In this document: positions 1-11,811 of the stretch, piece by piece
Layout: the number at the start of each line of letters is the position of its first letter
How positions within the stretch are numbered: position 1 is the first letter of the stretch
Assembly: GCA_005408345.1 (NCBI GenBank)
Contig: SEMN01000158.1
Location: 744,001 to 808,000, forward strand
Length of the DNA: 64,000 nucleotides
From: Macquaria australasica
Lineage: Eukaryota > Chordata > Actinopteri > Centrarchiformes > Percichthyidae
Direction of reading: 5' to 3'
Position numbers and translations under genes: made by a program
The notes under the pieces: generated by a model
What the model was told of the DNA's origin: nothing
The model's input: only the letters and a program-made list of their open reading frames with translations
The model's database searches: none

Positions 1-861
1 ATCTGTAATAATAATCCAATAGAATAACATATAGTAATGTAATACTGACAGAGTCCATTTTGGCTACATTACTTTGATACTTAAAGTACATTTTAATGAT
101 AATAATCATGACTTTTACTCAAGGAAGCTTTTGACATATGATATTTATGCTTGTTGTGGTATATACATAGCATTTAGACTATCATGAGAATCACCATTAA
201 AACCTCAAAGTGTGTGTAATCAAACAAACATCATCATGTTTATCACATAAGAGGGATTACAGTAAATCACTGAACTAGCTGTATTTCTCAGCAAGTCTGG
301 GAACGTGAACCTTCAGCGTTCATCTGTAAACATTCAGGTAACCTTTGTTTAACTTTAACCCCAATATCACACTGAAGTTACCCTGTATTTCACTCTGAAT
401 ATGAGCTGTTGGTGAATTTAAAGTAGGATTAAAGGCTAAAACACTCACCACAATGTCAGCAAGACTGTTACAGAGAGGCAATCTGCATCTCTAATCCCAA
501 ACTCCCAAACATCTTTCTTCTTTTCAGCAAAGGATCATCAGAGACTTTTACCCCTGTTATCATAGATTCACACATTCCCATTGAAGGGCATTCTGTATTG
601 CTTCAGTGTTATTTGTTTGCTGTTTTTCCTAAGAGTACTATGTGACATTATCCTCAAAATGAGTGCTGTAATCTTTTAAAATGTTCTTTACTGTGCGTAT
701 TAACATGAATGTTCTACAAGATGCCAATCTAAAGGATAATAATCTAATAGAGATTAATAATCCAATCTAATAATCTTTTTTTTTTTGCAGAAGTGCCCCA
801 TGAACTAGTTCATCTCCAATTAATATTTGATATCTGTGCTTTTCCACATTCCCACTTTTAG
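1..861. other. fmn1 intron sequence, 5' edge of window
   Basis: No coding exon is recognisable before the acceptor AG at 860-861, so this is read as the intron preceding the first visible fmn1 exon. The first ~135 bases (runs such as TACTTAAAGTACA and GACTTTTACTC) resemble the interior of the hAT-like element at 21042-21734 and are probably a relic of it. The rest is AT-rich with nothing else I can support. Confidence 0.6.
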
Positions 862-1143
862 CCGTACTGTCAGTGGATCACTCTGTGGTGGACTTGGAGA
901 CCATTGAGGCCCTGTATGAAAATGTAGGTATTACAGCACACTTACTGTAACTGCACTTTAACTACAAGTGCGACTGTACAACTATGAACTCCTTATTTAT
1001 GTTTTATTGTCAATGTGTCAGAGAGCACAGCCGGAGGAACTGGAGAGAATCAAGAAACACTACGAGACGTCAGAGGAGGAGGAAGTTAAACTGCTGGACA
1101 AACCCGAACAGTCAGTATCTCACCTGCTGACAGAAAGGTTTTC

Positions 1144-1228
<85 letters not shown>

Positions 1229-4200
1229 TGTGTGTGTGTGTGTACACTGAGGAGACAAATGCCAGGCCTATACACTGTGTTTAAACTCTGTCAGCAGTAA
1301 GCGGGATGGATAATATCATCACATTTTGTCCTCTTACTGTTGATGTGGTTGCACTCCAGGTTCCTGTATGAGCTGTCTCAGATCCCAGACTTTGCAGGCC
1401 GAGCTCACTGCATCATCTTCCAGTCGGCCTTCACCGATGGGATTGCGTCCATCCAACGCAAGCTCAGCACAGTCTCCTCTGTCTCTGAGGTAGGAAAAAA
1501 AGGACATTCAGTGCATTTTGGGTGCAAATACAACTGGATTTAATGGGTTTTTGCTCTGTTTGATCACAATTGGATCCTGATCATGCCATTTAAAAAATCA
1601 CAATCAGTATTTACCTTTTATTAAGGTATTTTCAGTGATTATACGTGAGTACACTTTCTGTGTTTGGAGATGTGGAATTTGGAGGATCTGAGGTGCCAGC
1701 TGTCTTTACTTAACCATAAAATGTAGTTGATGGTGCGTGTGTTTTCTGTTTTAAGGCTCTGCTGGAGAGCGATGGTGTGAGGGAAGTGGTGGGTCTGGTG
1801 TTGGCTCTGGGGAACCACATGAACGGAGGCAGCAGGGTCAGAGGTCAGGCCGACGGCTTTGGCCTGGAGATTCTACCGAAACTGAAGGATGTGAAGAGCA
1901 GGGTAAGGCCTTGATAACTGTAGGAAGACTGCAGCAACTCCCTTAGAGGCTGCTTTATCCCTACCTTTCATTGTGCTTTATTTACTTTTAGTAAATATCT
2001 ATTTTTTTAGGGATGGAGTAAGTGCAGCGTACATTGTATTGATTATTGAGAGGAGAGAACTGTTTCTAGTGCAAATGCAATCTGATGTGAGTGGTTGACC
2101 TACAGTATGTGAGGGAAATGCAGAGCAGGTGCACATAGGGAACCAATCCTGGGTCAATAAAATCTTGGTTGGAGTAATTCAGCCTCCACCAATCACAGGG
2201 TTAAGGTATGTAAGCCTGAGAGGCCAAACCCTGGGCTAAAAAGTCCAGAAAGCACATTCTGCAGCTAAATGAGTCCAACATTTCTATCAACTCATGGAAA
2301 CTGGATTTGTTCTTTCACTTAAACACATATCAAATTTGCCTGAGTGGTCCCATCTGCACCTTGCATGCTGTCTGAATTTCGTGCAATGAATTATCTGGTT
2401 GGGGAAAATACATCTTATTAAATGGTTTTAATGAAGGCACTGGGAGACGACAGTGAGCTACTAGCCTGCACACTAAGGTTTTACTTTGTACTGACTGTCT
2501 CCTGCATTTCTTCTCAGGACAATCGCATCAGCCTGGTGGACTACGTGGTGTCATACTACCTACACCATGTGGATATGGTATTAGTTGCTTTATTATTGAC
2601 ATATTGTTGTTGTTTTGTATGCTTTACTCTACATATTTGAACACAGTTGGTATTTATCAAGTTCATGGAGGACAAATAGTTCTGTGTGCTTTTAAAACTG
2701 ATAATCGCGACACAAAATGAGACGAAATAGACGAAAACATGAGGAAAACACATACAGTCAACCTATAACAGGGTATACAGTTGTCACTGGATAGCTGTTG
2801 TATCTGTTGAATAATGGATCCAAGGGTGGGAGTTGCCATAGTCAACTCACTGTTCTCCAGAGAGGCATATTAAATTCATACCCTTAACACAGTTGAGCCT
2901 TTTGGCCTAAATAAAGACCTGAATTTGTCTTGTTTCCTCTAATTGATTACACTTGATGGATGGATGCTAGTTTTTGTTTTTCTATCTTTGTAACTTTAAG
3001 ATATATCTGTGTTCTTTTGTTTCTGATGTGATTACAGTGCATGGGTTGCAGCACTTGGACATTTGATATAACAGCTCCCACCCTTGGATCCATTATCCAA
3101 TAGATTTGAAATCCTGTTCAACCAATTATCCACTGACAATCGTACACCTGTTCTCGGTTGACTATACATGTGTTTGCCTTGTGTCATAGTCCATTTTGAC
3201 TCAGATGAAATTTCAAAACAAACATTTCTATTGTGTTTCCTCTGTCCAAAGATACATTTCTCAGGTCCTGGTTCAACGGTGATGTTTTATTGCTGTGTTT
3301 TGATTGTATTCCACCAGAACGCCGGCACAGACAAGAGTGTATTCCCACTTCCTGAACCTCAGGACGTCTTCCTGGCAGCACAGGTCAAGTTTGATGATCT
3401 CAACAGAGACCTGAGACAGCTTGGACGAGATCTGACAAGTATGTGATTCCATTACCTCAACCTTTATCTGTTCCAGCTCCTTGCAGGAAAAAAAAAAAAA
3501 AACAACCTCCAGAGTAATGAATGCCAATACTCTTCTCCCCCGCTCGGTTCATAATATTAGATGGTTGCACACATTCCCCAAAACATTAGCTCCACTCTGA
3601 GCAGACAGACGGTGAGCTTCAGCATCCATGTGACTGGGTGACCGGAATAATCTCGCCTTGTGGTCATTTTGTTGTGTGTTTTTCATTGAAAACCTCAGCC
3701 AGCCTGTGTAACTCTATCACTCTGATTTTTAGAGGTTCCCACAGACCAAACCTCGGCCCAGTCTGGCATCGTTTTTCCTCAGACACCCCTTCCACCCCCC
3801 CAACAACTCACCACCCTGGTTTCCCATCACTGGCCCCAGCCATTGAGTAACTGTTTATACTTAGGGCTAAAGGCCTGCTTCTTTGACCAAACTTGAGTTA
3901 GCTAAAACCCCAGAACAAAAGATTTCCTCTTGTCTTTCTTATCCTTTTAGCCTGTTCTCTTCTCTCTCTAAGTGTGCCCATATGACGCCATTCAGCATGC
4001 CAGCCAGTCAAACCAGACAAGTCATGTTGAGGACAATGCTTACTCTTACACGTGTACGATTGTGAGTGAGAGCATTGTTGTATTCCTATGTATACATGTG
4101 TTTTTGCCTGTGTTTCACTGTGTGCTGTATGTGCGTGTATTCAGAGACTAGTAGGAGTCTTGCTGCTGATACTGGCCTGGCGCCTTTCAGATCCAGCTTC

Positions 4201-7200
4201 TAATCCTCCTGCCCATCAGATCTCCCATCGATGTGCCTTTGTGCCCCTGTCGCCAGCGCAGGGAGACCATAGCGTCCCACTTATGTAATCTCCAGACCTC
4301 CAGTATCTGTGGTGTATCTGCACGGGCATCTGCAGAGATGCACGGATCCTTAACCTGCTCGGCTGTATCACCTGGGCTCCAGTGTGGCCCCCAGATGTGT
4401 GCCACAGATAGCTTTCTTTACCTCTCAACACAGCTTTGTCTTATCGGCCCGTCTACCCAAACCACCATGCAATCTGGATCGCCCGTCGCAGGTTTCTTTT
4501 GTTCTGCCTGTTTGAACTGCCCTCATGCCTGGTTTGAAGCTCTGCTTCTGTCGTTCTTCACTCTCCCTGTGTTTAAGTTGCTCTTAAGTCATCCATGTTG
4601 ACTGTTGGGGGAAATGAGATCCAGAGACTATACTACATTAGAAAGTCCTCATTCTATTGGCTTCATTCTATTAAAGTTCATCCAAATTACCTATTTTCTC
4701 ACTTGTAGTGGTATCTACCCATGCAGGTTTGGTTTTATTTGTCCAGGTTTTGAGATTGTTATCTCTGAGATTTCTCCCTTCAACCCAATACACCCAGTGC
4801 TGCTCACACAGCATTAACAAATTACATTTAAAAGTTTACTAGCAATGTATTTTTCCAGAAACTCTGTAACTCTCAATAACTGACAGACCTCGCTGTCAAC
4901 AGTATTTAGTTACTATTTATAGCCAGACTGATACAGGATTCTTTAGGCTGATTCCAATTGATATTTGAGAGTTTAAAAAATCTGATAAAGATGTTTCTGC
5001 ACACACATAACTGTGTATGTAAATAAGGACCTACTAAATTAGTTTATAGCCACGCTAGCAACATTGCTCTATGGATGGATGGAAATGTCGGTCTGTTGTT
5101 TGGTCTGCCACTTTGATCCAGACTGAAATATCTCAACAAAGATTAGATGGACTGTCATGACATTTTGTACATTCATGGTCCTCAGAGGATAAATCCTATT
5201 GACTTTGGTGATGCACTGACTTTTCCTGAAGCGCCACCATGTGGTTTTATTTGAAATGTCTTAACAACTATTGGATGGATTGCCATGATATCTGGTACAC
5301 AGGTTCAATATTCTCCACAGGATGATTTGCAATAACTTTGGTGATTCCTTAACTTTTCCTCTAGCACCATCATCAGGTCAAATTTTTAAATTGTCCAACA
5401 TTTAAGTTTATGACAAAAATAACCTGCAAAACTCTTTGTGTTTAGTGCTAATTAGAAAATGTTAGCATGCTAACACGCTAAACTAAGATGGTGAACATGG
5501 TAAACATTATACCTGTTTAACATTAGCATGTTAGCATTGTCATTGTGAGCATATTAGCTAAAATTAGCATTTAGCTTAGACTTTATTGTCTAGCTTCATT
5601 TCCAGTATCATTTTCATTACCTTTGCTCTTAAAATATTTATCTAACTATTGGCTTAAGTGAAGATCTTTCTTTATTTTTGCACTCATTGAGCAAGTTTCT
5701 TGGCACATTTATGCTATTTTAATGTGAAATGTGGGTTGCGAAGATGTAGTGTTTCATTCCCGAAGACTTTCTGCTTACTGTAATGTACTCTAGTCTGCGT
5801 TTGGTTTCCTTGATATGATATTGCTGTGATTTATGAGGTGACTGATCTAAACACGTCATCATCAAAACCTTAAAATCTCTTTAAGAAAGCATTCATCCCT
5901 CGCTGTGAAACCAAATCACCGCTTCAGTGCAGTTTGTGTAATTTCAGTCTCACATCTGAAAGCACCACACACTGTTTATGCGAACGTCTAAAACCCTCTT
6001 TGGTCTGAAATAAGCAAACTTCTGTGGAACACAAAAGGCAGACAAAAGAAAGAAAGGCTCGCCACACAATGCAGAGAGAAATACCCGCCTCCACAGTTTA
6101 CACAAATCCCGAATGAAAACAGTATTCTTTTGTAATCTTATCTGGGAGATGTTGATCGAGCGTCGGGGTGGGGGGGCAGGGGCTCGGCTCCCTCTGCAGC
6201 CTCTATTATGACTGGCTCCGCAGACTGGCTCCTCTGATCCACTGATTGGACGCAGAGCAACATGGAGCCACAGACTGGCAGAGGAAGAGAGAGAGAGAGA
6301 GAGTTGGAGTTTGCAGTCGCCATCTCCGGGTGAATCTCAATAAGTGATATCTAAAGAGGAAGCGGTGCTGATAACCTCCAGCTCGGGCACAGGTGGAGCT
6401 AGTTTAACCCAGAGCTCTCTCCTCCCTCTTTGCATCCATCATATTGTAGTTATGGGTTAAAGCTGGAAAACCATTCTGTAAGATATTCATTCACTTTTAC
6501 ACAGGCAAATGAAAACTCAACAGCTTGATAGAATGTTCCTTTAACCCCTATTTGGTAAAGCTTCAATTTTAGGAGATCATGAACGACAAAATCAAATGCC
6601 TTTTGGTCATCAATAAAGCAAGAAAATGTGGGTTTATTATATTTCAATCTGTTTCTAACCACTGTAGAAACTATAAATATGATCTATACAGGATGTTCCC
6701 TTTCGAAAACCATTTTGCTCCTCTTCTAGTAGTCTGTTCTGCCCTAAAAACGGCACTAATCTATTTTTTAAGATGGAGGAATACAATTTATATACAGTGC
6801 TCAGTAGACTGATGCCCCGATAATTTCATGGCACCTTCGGGTAATCTTTTGGGGGATTTTAGAATAGGAGTTATATTTGATCTAAACCAAACAGAGGGCA
6901 TGTAGTGTAATCTAAATAACGTTCATGATATTATATTGTTTTGTCATACAGCATGTTTCCTCTTTCCTCCACAGCTACACTTTGCCTTTTCTTAAACAAA
7001 ATGTATGAAGCATAAAAAGAAAGGTCAAGCGTGTTTCCCCTCATTTTCTGAACCATTCTCTCGTTTGTTTGTTTTTTCTCAGGATGTGAGAAAGATGTAC
7101 AGATGGTTTGTTCTGATTCCCCTGAAGAACACCTGCAGCCGTTTAAGGACAAGCTGGAGGCTTTTGTTGTCAGTGGTGAGTAGTTACCGTGATATATTGT

Positions 7201-7616
7201 GCAGCTGCAAACCTGACTCTTAGTTTTAGCAAGTCTGTAGTTTAGAAAAATGTCAATAATGGCTATAGGTTAGATTTAAGACATTCAAGTACCGGCATTA
7301 GTTTACTGTGTTAATCAAGGTAGATTTCTTTCTGGACATGTAGTTCTTGGTAAAGAAAACAGTACTTTAACAGTACTGAAGATATTTCACTCTCTGAGTT
7401 CAGATGAGTCGATTTACTGTAAATGCAATGCAAACTCAAAAAAATAAAAGAATGATCATGTAATAGCCTCTTGTCTACTTTCAGCAACCTGTCAACTCTC
7501 CTTCAATGTCTTTGTTGTCTCTGTTGTCTTTTAACAGTCAGATGAATGTAGGCTTCATCCTCTTGCTGGCCTGAATATCTTTGTCCCTCTTCCTATTTCA
7601 TGGAGTGTTTTTGGTA

Positions 7617-7688
<72 letters not shown>

Positions 7689-10600
7689 CATGTGCATGCG
7701 TGTGTGTGTGTGAGGGAGATAGGATGGATTCAGAGTCAAGGCTAGACGGTCAGATAGGGATCAGACAGATTTGGCAATGACTGAGAGACACAGAGGCATT
7801 GGGAAATATTCGTCTAACTAACTGAGGCATTCCACGCATTGTAAGATTTTTATATTGACTCATATTGAAAATATCTGCCCATGATGAAAACTGACACATC
7901 AAAGCTTCAAAGTCAAGTCCAAGCTGTTCTCTTAAACATCAGTCAGAGTGTGCTCCAACCAGACTCTTTTGTCCCTTGTATCACCACTACAGACCCTTTA
8001 CTTTACTTGTCTTTTTTTTTTTCCTCTTAAAATGCAGTAGGTGTAAAATAAAACATGTTTCAAGATGTTTTTAAGAAAAGCATCACGATTGTAGCAAACA
8101 AAGACACTAAGTTTTATTAGAGAATGTGTCTTTATTCAAAAAAGATTTCATAAATTGGTTTAAAGTTGCACCGGAATAAAGTAAAATGATTTTCAGATAG
8201 ATAACTGAAGCGATTTGTTGCGCTGGACGTTTATCTGGAGGCTAAAGCAGAATCCCACAACATTAGAGTGAGACAGACCCAGGTAGTAGTGTGCCTGTTA
8301 TTTTGTGATAATGGCATCGCAATTTGAACGTGGCAGCAAGAATGGCTCCATTGTTGACTAACTGACTCAGTAATTGCTGTTTTGAAGAGACCCAAATGGT
8401 TGTCTGGCTCCATTTGACAAGGTCATCATCAAACAAGAGATTCTTATTGTGTTCCTACAAGTATTTATATCAACAGAGTCTCCACAGGGATTATGACTGC
8501 TTAAAATATAATCTGTTTTTTGAGGAGTCTAAACCGTTTCCCTGTCTGTTTCTTTGCAGCACGAAAAGAACACGTAGAAGCTTCCTATCAGCTGATGACT
8601 GTACAAAAAAGGTTGGTTGTTAAGTTCAGTGTCGACCCAAGCAGCCACAAAAATGTCTCCAGTACACTCAGAAAAAAAACATTTGGTCCAGATTTGACAA
8701 GCCAAAGCAGATAGCATCTATGAATGAGTGTGGATAACAATTTCAATATTCATTTTAATGATGGATCAGTTTTAGTGATGGCTCAGGGTGTGGACACTCA
8801 CCTAATGTCCTGCAAATTTGTGATATCGCGCTTTTCTGTATGTGGTCACAGACTTCTTCTACCCTCACTATGGTGTGTAGTTGCACACAGCTATGTTAAG
8901 CTAAACACACTTCCAATAAAGGTTGAAGACAAGAGCGGGAAGCAATTGTGAAAGTGTGAAAACAGTATTGGACAACAAATTCAATGATGGAGATTACAAA
9001 TCAGAAAAAGATGAGATACCATAATTAGTTAGACCAAAGGTGTTGTAAAAATGAATTAGTATAGTAACTGGATTTGCAAAAGCATAGACTAGCTATCAAA
9101 TTAGTTACGTTGTCCCTCATGTATCACCAGTGAAACACCAACAATAAGCCCAGCTGAAGTACAGCACACTAATTCATCTAGAAAACATATAATAACAATA
9201 ATTTAAGCTTTTAAAAAAAAGTTAAATACATAACAGATAATAAAAAATAGTAATAAAAAATAGTGCCTACAGATAATAGTTCCATCAAGGGCATTTGGGA
9301 AGTAGATAAAAGATGCCTGTCAGTGTTTGCCGATTCACAGATCTACAGTAACAAAATGGCAGATGTAACAATGTCCGTTAAACCGCTATGGAACAGTGCC
9401 AGCAGGAGTGGTTGCTACTAGCAACAGAAACCAACTGCTGGTGCCAGAATGAGGCGCCTCCATCTTGGTTTGTTGTGTTTTTAATCCTTTCTGGTTTTTT
9501 TATCTTTGCTTGTTCAGTTTCCAGGACTTGGCTCTGTACTTTGGACTGAAGCCCAAGACGGGAGAGAAGGAGGTGACGACTGGCCATTTCTTCATGCTCT
9601 GGTTTGAGTTTTGTACCGACTTCAAGGCCAGGTGGAAGAGGGAGAACAAGAGCATCTCTAAACAGAGGTATCGGATAGCCCTGTTCGTGTGCATCCCTAT
9701 CACCACTGTTTGTGAAAAGCAAAATTCAATTAAGGCAAATGTGTTAAGTTCAGAATTCCAGTAATAATATCTAGAACAAGAAGTTTGTCATAACCAAACT
9801 ATTAATTGCCCATGAGTGATTAAATCCCTCATCTGTTAGTAACAAATGGTGGTGTTTTGGCTGATCAGTGTATTTAGAAGATGCCAGATGTGCAGGTTGA
9901 TCCAGTCAGCTTCTCTCAATGAATGCAATTTAAAAAAAATCCAAAATCAACTAATGTTTTGTAAAAAGCCACGTTAGTAGTCTGAAGTATTGCATGTGAC
10001 AGGTGGACAAACAGTGAAACACCCTACCTCATGTTGTTGTAGGTACTTTTCTTTTTTTGGTTTGATTGAACTAAACTTGTATTGCCACTGACTTTATTGT
10101 ATTCATTTATTTGTGTTAAATTCTATAAATGGACCACTTAGACCAATTTTCTGGTTGATGCACTGAATTTATGCTATAAAGAACTTAATTTTTTTAATAT
10201 ACGTGCTAAGGTTTTGTCAAACCTTTGAACCTCAATGAACTTGACATGTTGTTTTTGCAGATTAAAAGAGGCTCAGCTGTCTGTGAAGAGGATCACAGGA
10301 GAGAAGAAGGTGGAGACCAGAAAGATCAACCCCAACAGCTTGGTAAGACGGGGTTCAGTACAGTAGAGTCGATATACTGAAGAGGCAGGAGATTTGCCTC
10401 TGTGGGTAAAAACACACCAGTAGACATTTCCTAAACGAGCTCTTATACATGCAACGCAGATAAATGTAACACATGCACATTCACAAATATGCGCAGAAGT
10501 CTCCATTAAAATGTTAAACTATCTAAGGTTGTATTTAAACGTCAAAATAAGTTAGTACTGCACTGTCTCCACAGAAAATATTACCTGGCCCAGACATTAC

Positions 10601-10777
10601 GTACATGTATTACAAAACCATATTCTGTTTTGCTGCTTTGACTGAATTAATAGAAAGTTCTCTGCATTGTTCTCAACTCTATTTATGAGTCAAATCATCA
10701 TTTGCTCCCAACAGAAGGAGCGACTGCGCCAGAAAGAAGCCAACTTGTCTTCAACTTCAGAGACTCAGGAGGTATAA
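862..10777 (+). CDS. fmn1: Formin 1, C-terminal half of the FH2 domain and tail (partial, 11 exons)
   Basis: Formins nucleate and elongate unbranched actin filaments; the FH2 domain forms the ring that rides on the barbed end. Exons: 862-923, 1022-1110, 1360-1489, 1756-1902, 2518-2577, 3318-3438, 7083-7175, 8560-8611, 9518-9667, 10261-10342 and 10715-10777 (stop TAA). They join in one frame into 348 residues. Recognisable FH2 stretches are LYELSQIPDFAGRAHCIIFQ, the signature GNHMNGGSRVRGQADGF, and SVFPLPEPQD. The basic tail KKVETRKINPNSLKERLRQK is typical of the FMN1/FMN2 subfamily. The 5' exons (N-terminus, FH1, start of FH2) lie upstream of the window. FMN1 rather than FMN2 is chosen because grem1 and scg5 follow immediately, as in tetrapods. 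The 3' UTR carries AATAAA at 11075-11080. The 3.6-kb intron 3439-7082 is much the largest here. Confidence 0.93.
1145..1243. repeat. (GT)n microsatellite in fmn1 intron
   Basis: Nearly pure GT dinucleotide repeat of about 100 bases with one GCGC interruption near its 3' end. It starts about 35 bases after the donor of exon 1022-1110. Read in frame it yields a meaningless Cys-Val polymer. Confidence 0.95.
2765..3157. repeat. Imperfect inverted repeat (palindromic element) in fmn1 intron
   Basis: The arm at about 2765-2841 is repeated in reverse complement at about 3068-3157. Both share the core AATGGATCCAAGGGTGGGAG (its complement on the right side) and flanking blocks around GTCACTGGATA and AACAGG. 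The arms are about 75-90 bases long and diverged, separated by about 225 bases. This layout fits a decayed MITE-like element with long terminal inverted repeats; I do not recognise the family. Confidence 0.7.
5052..5590. mobile_element. Teleost interspersed repeat (ATCTCAACAA / TTAGCATGCTAACA type)
   Basis: This block has phrases I recognise as recurring many times in teleost genomes: ATATCTCAACAAAGATTAGATGGA, then a second cycle CTTAACAACTATTGGATGGATTGCCATGA, and finally ATGTTAGCATGCTAAC and TTAGCATGTTAGCATTG. It has no coding capacity. A diverged fragment of the same family appears near 54895-54955 in the opposite orientation. The superfamily is not determined. Confidence 0.65.
6150..6440. 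promoter_or_regulatory. GC-rich promoter-like block inside fmn1 intron
   Basis: This is a GC-rich island in an AT-rich intron. It has a G-run (GTGGGGGGGCAGGGG), an inverted CCAAT motif (TGATTGGA, about 6243-6250), a (GA)n run at about 6285-6302 and several CpG sites. No splice-compatible coding frame continues from it. It could be an internal promoter or untranslated exon of fmn1, or an enhancer; both readings are inference. It is bordered on the 3' side by a retrotransposon relic. Confidence 0.3.
6450..6665 (-). mobile_element. LINE reverse-transcriptase relic
   Basis: A 70-codon open stretch on the minus strand reads like the central reverse-transcriptase block of non-LTR retrotransposons: an FIDxQKAFD motif (catalytic-core region A with the first Asp), followed by DLLKLKLYQIGVKG and an ending around LTEWF. 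Homology stops where the GVRQG block would be expected. It is therefore a short 5'- and 3'-truncated relic without function, lying antisense to fmn1. Confidence 0.7.
7619..7712. repeat. (GT)n microsatellite in fmn1 intron
   Basis: About 94 bases of GT repeat, ending in an imperfect segment with GCATGC interruptions. Confidence 0.95.
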
Positions 10778-11074
10778 AAATGCTACAGTCACACAACCAT
10801 CCTCACCAAGCTGGATCAGACTGGATGTGGACCATGAGACCATTTTTCACATTCACATTTTTCCAGAGTTTATTTGTCTGTAATTCTTACTAGTACTTGC
10901 ATTCATCAACTGACAACTTTATGTAACATAATTTGCTACCTAAAAATATATTTAAATTTAAAAGATTGAAAAAAGTCTTTTGTGCAGTACGAGATATAGC
11001 TTCAACTGTGTATAGATTCTTATATTGCATTTATTCTGACCTGTAGAATCTAATCTTTTCAATATTTTATCACA

Positions 11075-11080
11075 AATAAA
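11075..11080 (+). promoter_or_regulatory. fmn1 polyadenylation signal
   Basis: AATAAA on the plus strand 298 bases after the fmn1 stop codon; it is the best-placed hexamer I found. Cleavage would be expected near 11095-11100. Confidence 0.6.
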
Positions 11081-11120
11081 ATCACTGATCAGAAAATATG
11101 TGATTTGGCCTGGAAACTGT

Positions 11121-11126
11121 TTTATT
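11121..11126 (-). promoter_or_regulatory. Candidate distal grem1 polyadenylation signal
   Basis: TTTATT on the plus strand is AATAAA for the minus-strand gene grem1, about 690 bases after its stop. A nearer AATAAA lies at 11698-11703. If the distal site is used, cleavage falls at about 11100, meeting the fmn1 3' end. Confidence 0.4.
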
Positions 11127-11811
11127 TACAAGCAACTTTACAATACATGAGAATATTATACACAGTGGTAAAATGAAGTGTGCATATAGCAGTGCAGGTT
11201 GTAAAAAAAAAATCTCTATATCACGAAAGCCTTCAGCTTAACATCCCACACAGTGGAAACAATACAACCATCCAAGTCCTTGAAGATGTGTCCTTATATC
11301 TGACAAGGTACAAGTGTTGCACCTCCGTTAGCCTGTATGTCTGCAACAAACACTACATTATACATTGACTTGAGCTTAAAGACAAGGTCATCAGCTGACA
11401 TGACTAAACCCTAAACTTTGGCAAAGTCACTGCATCTAAAACCTTTTGCCAACAAATCCTCCAAATCTGTGAACACACACAAAAAACTGACTTTGTGGAA
11501 TCAAGGACTGATAATTGACAAGATATTTTAGACAGTGTGATAAATCATTAAATGCAGGTCAAACCACCATCTCATGGCACCAGAATCAACCACTTGTAAT
11601 GTATATCACCTAAATTAGTGGTAAATTGCTGTTTTCTCTCCATTATAATGATAAAAAAAAGGGGTCAGGTAAGTTCCCACTCAGGTAAATTCCCACTTTA
11701 TTCTCATATGTCCTTTAAGCAAAATACACTTTCCGTTTTTTTTATTTTCACAAAGCTGCACTTTTCTCCAGTGGAAGAGGATATTATCGACCTGGTTGTG
11801 TTAGTTTGCGT

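Larger units (their letters stand above)
3439..7082 (+). other. Large fmn1 intron
   Basis: This is the 3.6-kb intron between FH2 exons. About 3540-4600 is relatively GC-balanced, non-repetitive DNA with no coding signal in any frame. About 5052-5590 is an interspersed repeat. About 6150-6440 is a GC-rich block, and about 6450-6665 contains a reverse-transcriptase relic on the minus strand. In tetrapods, limb and gut enhancers of Grem1 lie in and around Fmn1 introns, so conserved non-coding elements could be here; that is inference. Confidence 0.6.

Noticed and set aside
968..1300. A 110-codon open frame ending in a Cys-Val polymer
   Set aside because: It contains the true fmn1 exon 1022-1110, but the rest is the (GT)n microsatellite read through the donor site.
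4187..4601. Overlapping open frames of 66-122 codons in the large fmn1 intron
   Set aside because: They reflect GC-balanced DNA with few stops; none looks protein-like or has usable splice sites. Kept only as a possible non-coding element.
8230..8420. Possible small gene or mobile element in an fmn1 intron
   Set aside because: The 60-codon minus frame has no recognisable domain, and I could not identify terminal repeats.
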